Positions 1-8,408 of a stretch of 64,000 nt of DNA are shown here, in pieces. The DNA is taken from positions 34,978-98,977 of the forward strand of contig CAKSZH010000009.1 of NCBI GenBank assembly GCA_934525675.1. The letters run 5' to 3'. Position 1 is the stretch's first letter. Every line of letters starts with the position of its first letter. The notes under the pieces are model-generated. The model was not told the DNA's origin. It searched no databases and was given only the letters and a program-made list of their open reading frames with translations. The position numbers and the translations under genes are program-made. This DNA is from an uncultured Eubacteriales bacterium. GTDB taxonomy: Bacteria > Bacillota > Clostridia > Oscillospirales > CAG-272.

Positions 1-2604
1 CATTTTGTGGTGGATACCTACACCTATACCGATCCCGCGGATGGGACCGTTTACTACGTCCGCCGGGTCTACGATACCGTTGAGGAAAAACGGGTCTGGA
101 AGCTGACCGCGTCGGACGGCTCGGTCCTGCCGCTCCGTGAATACGCAACCTCGGCAAAGCAGTACGAATTCTACGAAACAATCGCCGGAACCTGGGTGCA
201 GGTCACGGAGAACGGCAAGGCGACCACCTATGCCGTCGTGGATACCGACGGCTCGGAGCAGGTCGGCTTCGGCGACCGGGTGCTCATGTATCCCTCCATC
301 CCCTCGGACGAGATCTATTCCATCGACGTGACCAACGACTACGGCTCTTTCACGATTACGCAGGATCAGGACGGGAACACCTATATCAAGGGCATGGAAA
401 ATAAAGTTGCCTACCCGAACGCCGAAATGTTTGCTTCTCTTGCGTCCCATTGCGGCTATACCCTGTCCGCCTCCCGCGTGGAGAATCCCATCCGCGACGC
501 GGACGGCTCGTTCCGAACCGAGTACGGGCTCGACGGCTCCCGCCGGTTCACCGTTACCCGCGCGGCATATGACAAGAGCGGCAGGCGGATCGCTTCGGAT
601 ACCTCCTATACGGTGTATATCGGCGACGCGCTTCCCTCGGACGGCGGTTATTACGTCCAGCTGGAAGGCAGGGACAAGGTGTATATCTTCAGCACGGCGG
701 GAGCGTCGTCCGCGTTCTACCACCCTATGAACGAGACCCTGCTCTCCCCCGTCGAAAACCTCGTTTCCCCCATGTTTACCTACCCCATGTCGTCGGACAG
801 CTATTACGACGTCAAGAATTTCTATATCGCCAGAACCGGGACAAACTTCCCCGAGAACCCGGACGATCTGAGCCTTCTCATTGAGTTTTCCTTCGTTCCC
901 TCGTGGAAGCGCACGGGAACGCTCTCTTCCACCGTCTCCTATGTCTGCGATTTCGCCCTGCTCGGCGGCTTTGACGTCAATTCCACCGCCGCGAACGCCG
1001 CCATGTATGACCTCTACCGGGTCCAGCCCAGACGTTGCGTCAAGCTGAATCCGACAGAAGAGGATCTGAAGGCATACGGGCTTGAAAATTACCGCTACCT
1101 CCTGCATTTTGGCATGTGGCTGAATCTGACAAGCGAATTTACCGACGGAAACGGACAGCTGATCTCCGGATTCCTGCCGGACGACGCAAAGGTCGCTTAC
1201 CGCAACACCTATTCCTCCACCGAGACCGCGAGCGACGCGAACGGAGAGCATACCTTCGATATGCTGGTTTCCGCAACGCTGTATTCCTTTACGGTAAAGG
1301 ACAATACCGCAAAGGACGGCGACGGGTCGGACGGGGACGGAGCCGAAAAAACGCTGGAATACCGCGTCACGGTGGCAAAAAAGGCGTACTATTACGGCGG
1401 CGAATGGCTGAAGGGCGACGCGCTGAAGCGGGAACTCGACAGCGACGCATATTCCTATCGTTCGGAATACGGATGCGATTACCGTTACGATGCGGCGACG
1501 GGCTGCTATTTCTACCGCGCGGACGGGTATGTCTACTACGGAAAGAACGCCGTCCGCATGAAGGATTACGACACGTCGGGCGCGTCGGTGGAGCGGCTGC
1601 TTGAGAACGCCATTGCCATCAGCGAAAAGACGGCGGACGGTACCTACTATGTGTACAACGAGCTGTGCGCGCAGATCGCGGAGGTCGATGAAGAGTATCT
1701 TTCGTTCCTTTCGTGGGAATCGACCTCGTGGGTGGAGACCGCCTTCTTCCCCATTCCGCTTGCCTATGTGACGGGGATCGACCTGACGAGCGCGACGACC
1801 GAAATCCGCTTCCGCATGGACAACTCGCGTTCGGATCAGTCGGAGGGGTACGACTCCACCGACATCAACATCAAAGGCGAGGACAAGAACGGCAACTCTT
1901 TTGATTCCTGGGGCTGCATGACCTTCTACTGCTCGCAGACCGGGAACGGAAAAACCATCAATTCCACCTGGCGGATCACACCGACCGAATTCTCCGTGCG
2001 GAACACGGACACGGGCGAGCGGCTGCGCTTTACGGGTGACAACGAGACGGCGATCAACGCCTTCGGCGAGACGGTGCAGGTTATCTCGACTCCGCTTGTC
2101 ACAACGGATGGTTCCCGCGTGACGGTTGGCGCCGACTATATCACAGTGGTGAAGGACGGGGAGACCGTGAAGTATCCGCGTTACACGGTGCAGAACTTCC
2201 GTCAGTTCTACAAGGCGCTGATGTATGCGACCTTGGAGGGCTCCGCGGATCTTTCCGAGGCGGATCCCGCGCTTCGCGAGCGGATCGAGGACGCCATCCG
2301 GTCCGGTGACGACAGCGTCTGCCAGCTGGTGCTCCGCATCACCTGCGAGGACACGGCAGGGGAAAACGCTTACGGCGTCAGGGAAAACACAAAGCGCACG
2401 TACGTGTTCCGGTTCTACCAGTACACCAAGGGAAAGTCCTACATCACGGCGCAGGTGCTGGATGCGGACGGAAACGAGATCTCTTCTCCGGCTTCGGGGG
2501 ACGGGTTCCGCTTCTATGTCCGTTCGGCGTTTGTTGACAAGCTGATCGCTGACGCGCGGCGCGTGATGGAGAATGAAGCGGTGATTGCCGACAGCAAGAA
2601 CTGA
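1..2604 (+). CDS. DUF4340-type protein, 5' truncated by window edge
   Basis: The frame is open to the left edge, so the true start probably lies upstream; the first in-window start-like codon is GTG at 7. At least 865 residues are visible. The segment around residues 95-250 (DEIYSIDV, then YTVYIGDALPSDGGYYVQLE) looks like the DUF4340 family, which in Clostridia usually accompanies a GldG-type ABC transport system; that partner would lie outside the window. No membrane segment is visible in the part present. Repeated beta-rich stretches and many Tyr, Asp and Ser residues suggest an extracellular protein. The family's function is not established. The family call is by sequence impression only. 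Confidence 0.6.
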   Translation, partial: HFVVDTYTYTDPADGTVYYVRRVYDTVEEKRVWKLTASDGSVLPLREYATSAKQYEFYETIAGTWVQVTENGKATTYAVVDTDGSEQVGFGDRVLMYPSIPSDEIYSIDVTNDYGSFTITQDQDGNTYIKGMENKVAYPNAEMFASLASHCGYTLSASRVENPIRDADGSFRTEYGLDGSRRFTVTRAAYDKSGRRIASDTSYTVYIGDALPSDGGYYVQLEGRDKVYIFSTAGASSAFYHPMNETLLSPVENLVSPMFTYPMSSDSYYDVKNFYIARTGTNFPENPDDLSLLIEFSFVPSWKRTGTLSSTVSYVCDFALLGGFDVNSTAANAAMYDLYRVQPRRCVKLNPTEEDLKAYGLENYRYLLHFGMWLNLTSEFTDGNGQLISGFLPDDAKVAYRNTYSSTETASDANGEHTFDMLVSATLYSFTVKDNTAKDGDGSDGDGAEKTLEYRVTVAKKAYYYGGEWLKGDALKRELDSDAYSYRSEYGCDYRYDAATGCYFYRADGYVYYGKNAVRMKDYDTSGASVERLLENAIAISEKTADGTYYVYNELCAQIAEVDEEYLSFLSWESTSWVETAFFPIPLAYVTGIDLTSATTEIRFRMDNSRSDQSEGYDSTDINIKGEDKNGNSFDSWGCMTFYCSQTGNGKTINSTWRITPTEFSVRNTDTGERLRFTGDNETAINAFGETVQVISTPLVTTDGSRVTVGADYITVVKDGETVKYPRYTVQNFRQFYKALMYATLEGSADLSEADPALRERIEDAIRSGDDSVCQLVLRITCEDTAGENAYGVRENTKRTYVFRFYQYTKGKSYITAQVLDADGNEISSPASGDGFRFYVRSAFVDKLIADARRVMENEAVIADSKN

Positions 2605-2626
2605 AAGACGACCGCGCTATCCGCGT

Positions 2627-3220
2627 TCACCTCAGCTCTTCCCTTCCGCGGCGGATCAGCGCCCTGCCGTCCGGCGCGACCGCCAGCAGGACGTCGCTCC
2701 CCGAAACCTCCACCGCCGCCCCCGCGACCGCCTCTTCCCATTCGGATCCCGCCCAGTGGACCCGGTACAGCCGCAGGCGCTCCGAGAGAAGCAGGGCAAG
2801 ATCCTCCGCCCCGCCGACCGTCCCGCACCGGAATACCGCAAGTGTCACGGGCGACGTGTAGGACAGATAAAACGCGTAGGATACCGCCGCTTCTGCCTGC
2901 CACGGGACCGTTTTCCCGTCGCCGAGAAACGCCGCGAGCAGGCCGTCCGTCACGTACCCCGCTTCGCCCTCCCCCGCGCCGGATGTGTAAAGCTGCCCGC
3001 GCGGCAACCCGTTTTCGGTCGCGCGGACCGCGTCGCACATCGCCGTCACCGCCGCCGAAGCCTTTTCGGTTTCCGTTCCGGATTTGCCGGCACAACCGAA
3101 AAGCGTACACAGCAAAAGCAAAGCCGCCGCTGCCGCCATGAGCCGGAAAAACGGCTCCGGCCGTTTGCCGCCCTGCCCGTTCCGGGACCGCTTCCGATTA
3201 CAGATCATCCGAATCTCCAT
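2627..3220 (-). CDS. Putative small lipoprotein
   Basis: About 197 residues. The ATG at 3220 was chosen over an in-frame GTG three codons upstream because GAGGTGAG precedes it. A basic N-terminus is followed by a hydrophobic stretch (LMAAAAALLLLCTLFGC) ending in a lipobox (LFGC), predicting export and lipid attachment near residue 40. The mature part is about 155 residues and has no motif I recognise. The gene is convergent with the DUF4340 gene, with only about 20 bases between the stops. It could belong to the class of small lipoproteins found beside membrane transport genes, but that is a guess. Confidence 0.6.
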   Translation of the reverse strand: MEIRMICNRKRSRNGQGGKRPEPFFRLMAAAAALLLLCTLFGCAGKSGTETEKASAAVTAMCDAVRATENGLPRGQLYTSGAGEGEAGYVTDGLLAAFLGDGKTVPWQAEAAVSYAFYLSYTSPVTLAVFRCGTVGGAEDLALLLSERLRLYRVHWAGSEWEEAVAGAAVEVSGSDVLLAVAPDGRALIRRGREELR

Positions 3221-3342
3221 GTGTCTCACCTCACAGAGATAGGTATGCGCCCGCCCGGCAATTCATACGGGGTCACCGGGAAATGACCGGGTACGGAACA
3301 TTCCGCCTTTCCCGGCGCCTCCGCGCAATTGACAAAAAACAC

Positions 3343-3372
3343 TTGACACCCCCTGCCGCACCGTGTTATAAT
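3343..3372 (+). promoter_or_regulatory. Sigma-A promoter of tRNA-Gln
   Basis: TTGACA at 3343-3348 and TATAAT at 3367-3372 are both perfect consensus with an 18-bp spacer. The tRNA begins 13 bases downstream of the -10 box. Confidence 0.85.
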
Positions 3373-3384
3373 AAACGGTAGTTT

Positions 3385-3459
3385 TGGGGTGTCGCCAAGC
3401 GGTAAGGCACGGGACTTTGACTCCCGCATCCGTCGGTCCGAATCCGGCCACCCCAGCCA
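3385..3459 (+). tRNA. tRNA-Gln (anticodon TTG)
   Basis: The cloverleaf folds by hand. Acceptor TGGGGTG (3385-3391) pairs with CACCCCA (3449-3455). The D arm is GCC/GGC. The anticodon stem CGGGA/TCCCG encloses the loop CTTTGAC with anticodon TTG. The T arm is GTCGG/CCGGC with loop TCCGAAT. Discriminator G is at 3456 and the CCA tail is encoded (3457-3459). It is a single tRNA gene with its own consensus promoter. Confidence 0.95.
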
Positions 3460-3503
3460 ACAGAAAAGCCACCCCTCCGGGGTGGCTTTTCTGTTGGCTG
3501 GGG
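3451..3503. repeat. 25-bp perfect inverted repeat reaching into tRNA-Gln
   Basis: The arms 3451-3475 and 3479-3503 are perfectly complementary around a 3-base loop (TCC). The left arm includes the last four bases paired in the tRNA acceptor stem plus the CCA end, so the extended hairpin competes with the tRNA acceptor stem. The inner 12 bp form the terminator. Confidence 0.85.
3464..3490 (+). terminator. Terminator after tRNA-Gln
   Basis: The stem AAAAGCCACCCC pairs with GGGGTGGCTTTT around the loop TCC. The A and T tracts on the two sides make it usable in both directions. Confidence 0.75.
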
Positions 3504-3890
3504 GGCCCACTGTTCTGCCGGGCATTTGCGCCGGGCGCAAATGCGTCGGTTCGCATTTCCCCGCCGCAGGTGGGGGAATCTTCGCCGTAGGCGAATACCC
3601 GGCAGCCCTCCGGGGTGGCTTTTCTGTTGGCTGGGGGGTCCACCGTTCTGCCGGGCGCAAATGCGTCGGTTCGCATTCCCCCGCCGCAGGCGGGGGAATC
3701 TTCGCCGTAGGCGAATATCCGGCCACCCCCGATTGGTTCCGGGAAACCAGCCACCCTCCGGGGTGGCTTTTCTGTCGGCTGGGGGGTTCACCGTTCTGCC
3801 GGGCATTTGCGCCGGGCGCAAATGCGTCGGTTCGCATTCCCCCGCCGCAGGCGGGGGAATCTTCGCCGCAGGCGAATACCCGGCAGCCCG
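3475..3890. repeat. Three-copy tandem repeat array downstream of tRNA-Gln
   Basis: Three units start at 3475, 3608 and 3756 and are about 133, 148 and 135 bp long. Each begins with CTCCGGGGTGGCTTTTCTGT. Each then contains a chain of small hairpins: a TTTGCGCC/GGCGCAAA arm pair (lost in the second unit), a CCCCCGCC/GGCGGGGG type and a TTCGCC/GGCGAA type. The units are nearly identical, indicating recent expansion. The second unit carries an extra 15-20 bp before the third. Open frames crossing the array are repeat artefacts. Confidence 0.85.
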
Positions 3891-3956
3891 ACCATATTGA
3901 CAAGTCAATTTAGATCCGAGCGACGGAAAGAGCCGTTTGGCAAGCCAAACGGCGAG

Positions 3957-3992
3957 AAAACGGGAGATTCCGAGAGATTTCTCCCGTTTTTT
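3957..3992 (+). terminator. Rho-independent terminator
   Basis: AAAACGGGAGA (3957-3967) pairs with TCTCCCGTTTT (3980-3990), followed by further T residues. A second 10-bp hairpin, GCCGTTTGGC with GCCAAACGGC, sits just before it at 3932-3953. It closes the repeat array and has no obvious gene upstream except tRNA-Gln. Confidence 0.65.
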
Positions 3993-4153
3993 CGACCCTG
4001 CATTTTTTCTGAGTTTCATAGATCCCTTTTGCCCTTTTCGATGCTGTGTCCGGACCCGGACCCACGAAAAGGGCTAAATTTGATTGTTATCAGTTTGTTG
4101 AGAGCCTTTCTCGCTCGGCGGTGTTCCTTTCAAAGATTATAGCGCGATTGAGA

Positions 4154-4181
4154 TTGAAAACGGGAAGATTTATGGTATAAT
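4154..4181 (+). promoter_or_regulatory. Promoter for the GNAT gene pair
   Basis: TTGAAA at 4154-4159, a 16-bp spacer, TATAAT at 4176-4181. It lies about 37 bases before the first acetyltransferase start, in AT-rich DNA unlike the flanks. Confidence 0.65.
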
Positions 4182-4217
4182 AAGATATCGACAAATCGGA
4201 ATTTGCAGGTGTGATTG

Positions 4218-4661
4218 ATGAGAATAGCGGAAGTTACGGAAAACAAAAAACAATATCTTGATTTGCTCCTGTTGGCGGATGAGCAGGAAGATATGGTTGA
4301 CCGTTATCTCTATAAAGGTAAAATGTATGTTCTTGATGATGACGGAGTGAAATGCGAGTGTGTCGTAACGGACGAAGGAAATGGAATACTTGAAATTAAG
4401 AATATCGCTACAGTTTCCCCATTTCAGCGAAAAGGTTATGCCAAAGCACTGATTGAATTTCTTGTTGAAAAATACCGCGGACAATTTTCGATACTGCAAG
4501 TGGGAACCGGCGACAGCCCGTTGACGATACCCTTTTATGAAAAATGTGGCTTTGTACGCTCGCATATCATATCAAATTTCTTTATAGATAATTATGACCA
4601 CCCAATCTATGAGAGTGGAATACAGTTGGTAGATATGGTGTATTTGCAAAGACCGTTATAA
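4218..4661 (+). CDS. GNAT-family N-acetyltransferase
   Basis: About 147 residues; ATG at 4218 is preferred to the TTG one codon upstream, with AGGTG close before it. The acetyl-CoA binding segment is visible near residues 75-95: LEIKNIATVSPFQRKGYAKA, with the Q-R-K-G-Y-A form of the Q/RxxGxG/A motif. It is followed by FYEKCGF, the typical beta-alpha end of a GNAT fold. The substrate cannot be told. The base composition is clearly AT-richer than the surrounding genes and the neighbour is another GNAT gene, so the pair was probably acquired by transfer. Confidence 0.85.
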   Translation: MRIAEVTENKKQYLDLLLLADEQEDMVDRYLYKGKMYVLDDDGVKCECVVTDEGNGILEIKNIATVSPFQRKGYAKALIEFLVEKYRGQFSILQVGTGDSPLTIPFYEKCGFVRSHIISNFFIDNYDHPIYESGIQLVDMVYLQRPL

Positions 4662-4692
4662 TTTAAATTCAAGTTTATGGAGAGTCACCGTT

Positions 4693-5118
4693 ATGATTAG
4701 AGAATTTCAAAGGGATGATATAAATAAAGTTGCAGATATATGGTTGGATACAAATATAAAGGCACATAATTTTATCCCCGCCGAATACTGGAAAAGCAAT
4801 TTCAAATCAGTAAAAGAAGCGTTGTTACTAGCAGAGGTTTATGTGTATGAGTATGATACAGAAATACAGGGTTTTATAGGGTTAAATGATGAATATGTTG
4901 AGGGCATTTTTGTTTCTGGTGAAATGCAATCGCAGGGTATAGGTAAAATTCTGCTGAATTATGCAAAGGATAAAAGGAATAAGTTGCACTTGAACGTATA
5001 CCAAAAGAACGCACGGGCAATATCTTTTTATAAGAGAGAAGGATTTGAGATTCAGCATAGTGGCTTAGATGAGGCTACCGGAGAAAAAGATTATGTAATG
5101 ACATGGCAACACAAATAG
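4693..5118 (+). CDS. GNAT-family N-acetyltransferase
   Basis: 141 residues, preceded by GGAGAG about 10 bases before ATG. The motif EMQSQGIGKILLNYAKDK (residues 77-94) carries the acetyl-CoA pyrophosphate loop, and NVYQKNARAISFYKREGFE matches the GNAT C-terminal half. It resembles the small YjaB/YiaC-like acetyltransferases. It lies 31 bases after the first GNAT gene and is probably co-transcribed with it; an 11-bp stem terminator follows. AT-rich like its partner. The substrate is unknown. Confidence 0.85.
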   Translation: MIREFQRDDINKVADIWLDTNIKAHNFIPAEYWKSNFKSVKEALLLAEVYVYEYDTEIQGFIGLNDEYVEGIFVSGEMQSQGIGKILLNYAKDKRNKLHLNVYQKNARAISFYKREGFEIQHSGLDEATGEKDYVMTWQHK

Positions 5119-5151
5119 AAATTCCAGTTTACCTAACTGAATAACCTACAT

Positions 5152-5190
5152 AGCCAAACGCTGCGGAACCGAGCGTTTGGCTTATTTTTA
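5152..5190 (+). terminator. Terminator of the GNAT pair
   Basis: AGCCAAACGCT (5152-5162) pairs with AGCGTTTGGCT (5172-5182) around a 9-base loop, followed by TATTTTTA. Confidence 0.85.
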
Positions 5191-5202
5191 TGGAAAGGAA
5201 GG

Positions 5203-5373
5203 ATGAACGCTAAGAAACTTGGATCCGAATGTAATATACATAAGCTCGTTTACCGGCATGGTTCTGCAAGCCCGGAAGATCGCGGTCACTTGCAAGCCCC
5301 TGTTTCACCAAGGGAGAAGTGTACCATCGCGCGGCATCTGAATTGGCTAACACAAAATCGGCATCTGAAATGA
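5203..5373 (+). CDS. Possible 56-residue small ORF
   Basis: An ATG at 5203 directly follows GGAAAGGAAGG, and a frame runs to TGA at 5371-5373, beginning MNAKKLGSEC and ending NRHLK. No family is recognised. It begins just after a terminator and has no promoter of its own that I can see. It may be a remnant of a larger gene in the transferred island or not be translated at all. Confidence 0.2.
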   Translation: MNAKKLGSECNIHKLVYRHGSASPEDRGHLQAPVSPREKCTIARHLNWLTQNRHLK

Positions 5374-5381
5374 CCTGCTGA

Positions 5382-5426
5382 CCGGGGTGGCTCCTCCATT
5401 CTGCCTGGCATTTGCCCGGGCGCTCC
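5382..5426. repeat. Decayed copy of the tRNA-Gln array unit
   Basis: The stretch reads ACCGGGGTGGCT, then CCATTCTGCCTGGCATTTG, then CCCGGGCGC. It matches the array unit at 3475-3890 with an internal deletion of about 20 bases. It lies on the far side of the AT-rich GNAT island. Confidence 0.6.
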
Positions 5427-5449
5427 CTTCCCTCCCCATAGCCGGGCGA

Positions 5450-5478
5450 TTGAAAAACGGACATACTTGTGGTACAAT
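5450..5478 (+). promoter_or_regulatory. Promoter for the EFR1 gene
   Basis: TTGAAA at 5450-5455, a 17-bp spacer, TACAAT at 5473-5478. The gene starts 45 bases downstream with GGAGGTG before the ATG. Confidence 0.7.
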
Positions 5479-5523
5479 AGAACCGTATGACGGAACAACG
5501 CAACCGACGGAGGTGCAAAACCT

Positions 5524-6273
5524 ATGATTTTCTGTTTTTCCGGAACCGGGAACAGCCGGTATATCGCAAGCCGGATCGCCGACGCCCTGCAGGAACGGGT
5601 AATCGACCTGAACGCAAAAATTCGGGCGCGCGACACGTCGCCGGTTCCGACCGGACGGGACGTGATCCTTGTCACTCCGACCTACGCGTGGCGTATCCCG
5701 CGGGTCGTGTCCGACTGGCTTGCCGGAACGGAGCTTGTCGGCGCGGAACGCATCCGGTTCGTCATGGACTGCGGCGGCGAGATCGGAAACGCGGCAAAAT
5801 ACAACCGCCTGCTCGCCGGAAAAAAGCAACTGCGCTACATGGGGACGGCACAGGTCGTCATGCCCGAAAACTACATTGCGATGTTCGGGACCCCGGGGGC
5901 TAAGGAAGCCGCAATGATCGTGGAAAAGGCGGAACCCGTCATCGATGAGATCATCGCGCGCATCCGGGCGGATCAGCCCTTTGCCGCGCCGCGGAACAAT
6001 CTTTACGACCGCTTCATGAGCGGTCCGGTCAATCCGGCGTTCTACCGGTTCTTTGTCAAAGCCGACGCCTTCCGGGTCACTGATGCCTGCGTCGGCTGCG
6101 GGCAATGTGTCAGGAACTGCCCGCTGAACAACATCCGGCTCACAGCCGGGAAACCCGTGTGGGGAAAGGAATGCACGCACTGCATGGCGTGTATCTGCGG
6201 TTGTCCGACCGGGGCGATCGAATACGGCAAAAAGAGTGTCGGAAAACCGCGCTACCGCTTCGGAAAACAATAA
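5524..6273 (+). CDS. EFR1-family ferredoxin/flavodoxin fusion
   Basis: 249 residues with GGAGGTG before the ATG. The N-terminal 150 residues are flavodoxin-like: MIFCFSGTGNSRYIA contains the FMN phosphate-binding SGTGNS. The C-terminal part has two 4Fe-4S clusters of the bacterial ferredoxin kind: CVGCGQCVRNCP near residue 185 and CTHCMACICGCP near residue 218. This matches the EFR1 family, soluble electron carriers that join FMN and two Fe-S centres in one chain. The redox partner is unknown. The gene has its own promoter and precedes an unrelated gene by about 80 bases. Confidence 0.88.
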   Translation: MIFCFSGTGNSRYIASRIADALQERVIDLNAKIRARDTSPVPTGRDVILVTPTYAWRIPRVVSDWLAGTELVGAERIRFVMDCGGEIGNAAKYNRLLAGKKQLRYMGTAQVVMPENYIAMFGTPGAKEAAMIVEKAEPVIDEIIARIRADQPFAAPRNNLYDRFMSGPVNPAFYRFFVKADAFRVTDACVGCGQCVRNCPLNNIRLTAGKPVWGKECTHCMACICGCPTGAIEYGKKSVGKPRYRFGKQ

Positions 6274-6356
6274 GCGGAGAATTCCGCGGATCCGGCAATC
6301 CGATTTTTCCGGAAATCTGCGCCGGAAGCACCGACGAATACAAAAAGGAGGATCCC

Positions 6357-7247
6357 ATGAAACACACACTCACCGACCGGCCGGACGTTTTCCGGTTCCA
6401 CGACGCAAACCTGACGCTCGTCGCATGGGACGGCGACTGCCTTACCCTTTGTGCGGAGCATCTGATCCTCGGAAAAGAGGCGAACCCCGACCACCCGGAC
6501 ACGGACATGGAGCTTTCCGCGACCCGCCTGACGCTTTTCGGCATCCGGGTCACGGAATTCGAGCTTGAGCGCGCATGGGTGACGGACGAAAACGGCGGGG
6601 AGCGATATATTTCCCCTATAGTCCTGTACTCCGGCATTGCCGCACGCGACCGGTTCCGGGAGGAGCTTTGCCGCACGGTGCGGGTTGTCGACCTTTGCGA
6701 AGAGGACGGGCTGTACGAACTTTCTGCCTGCGGAACGGAGCCGTATTTTACCGTCCGCTTCCGCGTTTCCGGGGTACGGGCGGAGTTCGACGGCTACCGC
6801 AAAAAGGCGTGGTACGAAATGATTCATGAGACCGAAACGCAGGTCACGCTTTCGACCGCGGACGGGGACGTCCGGATTCCGCTGCACATTCGGAACCGCG
6901 AGCAGGACCCCACGGGGGAGGAACCCTCCGGCGTGACGGTCAGTACCGTATATCGGGGGAAGACGCTGTACGGAAACGGCGGGGCGGATGCCTTCGGGGA
7001 AGCGCTCGCGTCGCTTGCGCGGGCACTGCCGGACGGGACGTCGGTCAGATGCTGCTTCACCTGCCGGTACGGAAGTCCGTGTGCCGGGAGCGGCGTGCCC
7101 GGAAACGTGGCGTGTACCAACGATTTCCGAGGTACCGGAAAAGGTGCCGCCGCTTCCGCCACCGGAGACGGGTGCCTGCGGGATTCCCGGATCCGGGAGA
7201 GCACCGATGTCTGCGGCTGTTATTGCAAAAAGACTTCCGACGGCTGA
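6357..7247 (+). CDS. Protein of unknown function with Cys-rich C-terminus
   Basis: About 296 residues. ATG at 6357 follows AGGAGG with 4-5 bases spacing. Residues 1-215 are mostly beta strands with no signal peptide. Near residue 230 is a Cys cluster (RCCFTCRYGSPCAGSG, then ACTNDF) reminiscent of DUF6304-like proteins, where paired Cys precede a YS/YG motif; I hold that family call weakly. The last 35 residues are again Cys-rich (CGCYCKK) and may be abnormal. It shares no obvious function with the EFR1 gene upstream, though both could be redox related. Confidence 0.6.
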   Translation: MKHTLTDRPDVFRFHDANLTLVAWDGDCLTLCAEHLILGKEANPDHPDTDMELSATRLTLFGIRVTEFELERAWVTDENGGERYISPIVLYSGIAARDRFREELCRTVRVVDLCEEDGLYELSACGTEPYFTVRFRVSGVRAEFDGYRKKAWYEMIHETETQVTLSTADGDVRIPLHIRNREQDPTGEEPSGVTVSTVYRGKTLYGNGGADAFGEALASLARALPDGTSVRCCFTCRYGSPCAGSGVPGNVACTNDFRGTGKGAAASATGDGCLRDSRIRESTDVCGCYCKKTSDG

Positions 7248-7416
7248 ATTCCGGAAGTCCCCGACGGATCGTTTTTCGCGGCAGTTCGCCCGCGAAGGAT
7301 CCGGGGGCAGGAGATCATCGGAATGAAAAGCGGGGATGGCGCCCCTCCGGGGGACATCTGCGCCGTCCCTCATTTTTGCGGGACAACAAAAACTTCCTTT
7401 TCCGACAAAATCCGTA

Positions 7417-7445
7417 TTGCAATTCTCACTTTGGCGTGTTATACC
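7417..7445 (+). promoter_or_regulatory. Promoter of the first Asp-box lipoprotein
   Basis: TTGCAA at 7417-7422, 17 bp, TATACC at 7440-7445. The same region, nearly identical, precedes the second lipoprotein at 8409-8437, so conservation between the copies supports it. Confidence 0.6.
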
Positions 7446-7476
7446 GAATATAAGAATTGGATTCGGAGGTAATTTT

Positions 7477-8316
7477 ATGAAAAAGATCGTGCTTTTCGTT
7501 CTGTGTTTTGCGCTCCTGTTTTCCCTTGTTGCCTGCGGGCAGGACAAGCCTCCGGTAACCGACTCCGACACCGATGGGGCATCTGAAACCATGACCGAGG
7601 AGCAAAGCGACACGGAAAATGAACAGCCGACAAAGAAGCACATCCTGTTTCGAAACGTTTTCGATAAAAACAGTAAAACCGAGTACAGCATCGGGAATAC
7701 CATTCTGGATTTTGATTGCGGAGAAATGCTCGGAGGCGATCAGTTATCCGAGACCGAAACAATTACGGTAAAACGCACCGACCGGGTTTCCGGGCAACTT
7801 GAAAAATCCTTCATTCCGCTTCCCCAAAAGAGCGGGATCAATGGGCTTTTTTGGAACAGTATTGATGAAAATACCGGCTATTTGTTCGTGTACACGGAAT
7901 GGGGGCATCATTCGTCACAGCTTTCCTATATTGCAAAAACGAAAGACGGAGGTCGTTCGTGGGAACTGTCAGACGAGGGACCGTTCCGGGTCGGATATAA
8001 GGAATATCCCGTCATGTCGTGCTTTCTTGACGAAAATACCGCGATCATTTCCTACAATGCGTACGTCACGGATTCTTTGTCACGTCGGACATACCTGACC
8101 TTTGACCAGGGGAAAACATGGGAACCGTTGCCCGATCTGCCGTATCCGCAGGGCGTTGAGGAAGGTCTTTCCGAGATTGTGCGGATGGAGTATTCCGAAA
8201 GTGCCGGCTACACGATTACCGTCCGGCAACTTGACCCAAACGATTACCGCTATGTCCGTTTTTCTTCCGTTGATCTCAAAACGTGGAATTACCTTGGAAT
8301 TGTCGATTTTGAATAA
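7477..8316 (+). CDS. Lipoprotein with Asp-box (BNR) repeats
   Basis: 279 residues. GGAGG lies 6 bases before ATG. The signal MKKIVLFVLCFALLFSLVAC ends in a lipobox, so the protein should be lipid-anchored outside the cell. A Thr/Glu/Asp-rich linker follows to about residue 55. The rest resembles a beta-propeller: TKDGGRSWELS near residue 155 and FDQGKTWEPL near 210 are Asp-box motifs (SxDxGxTW type) found in sialidase-like and photosystem-stability-like propellers. The catalytic residues of sialidases are not apparent. The next gene is a paralogue. The ligand is unknown. Confidence 0.75.
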   Translation: MKKIVLFVLCFALLFSLVACGQDKPPVTDSDTDGASETMTEEQSDTENEQPTKKHILFRNVFDKNSKTEYSIGNTILDFDCGEMLGGDQLSETETITVKRTDRVSGQLEKSFIPLPQKSGINGLFWNSIDENTGYLFVYTEWGHHSSQLSYIAKTKDGGRSWELSDEGPFRVGYKEYPVMSCFLDENTAIISYNAYVTDSLSRRTYLTFDQGKTWEPLPDLPYPQGVEEGLSEIVRMEYSESAGYTITVRQLDPNDYRYVRFSSVDLKTWNYLGIVDFE

Positions 8317-8323
8317 TCGGAAG

Positions 8324-8356
8324 ACCGGGCGGCAGAATTTCTGCCGCCCGGTTTTT
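8324..8356 (+). terminator. Terminator after first Asp-box lipoprotein
   Basis: ACCGGGCGGCAGA (8324-8336) pairs with TCTGCCGCCCGGT (8340-8352), followed by TTTT. Confidence 0.85.
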
Positions 8357-8408
8357 CCCGTAAAAAATCCCCCGCACGAAAAAATTTCCACTTTCTGCAA
8401 AATTCGTA

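Noticed and set aside
3475..3890. CRISPR array
   Set aside because: Units are over 130 bp, nearly identical throughout, without unique spacers, and there are no cas genes in the window.
3226..4019. Frames with repeated PPANRKATPEG-like peptides in the tRNA-Gln array
   Set aside because: They are translations of a hairpin-rich tandem DNA repeat and occur on both strands alike.
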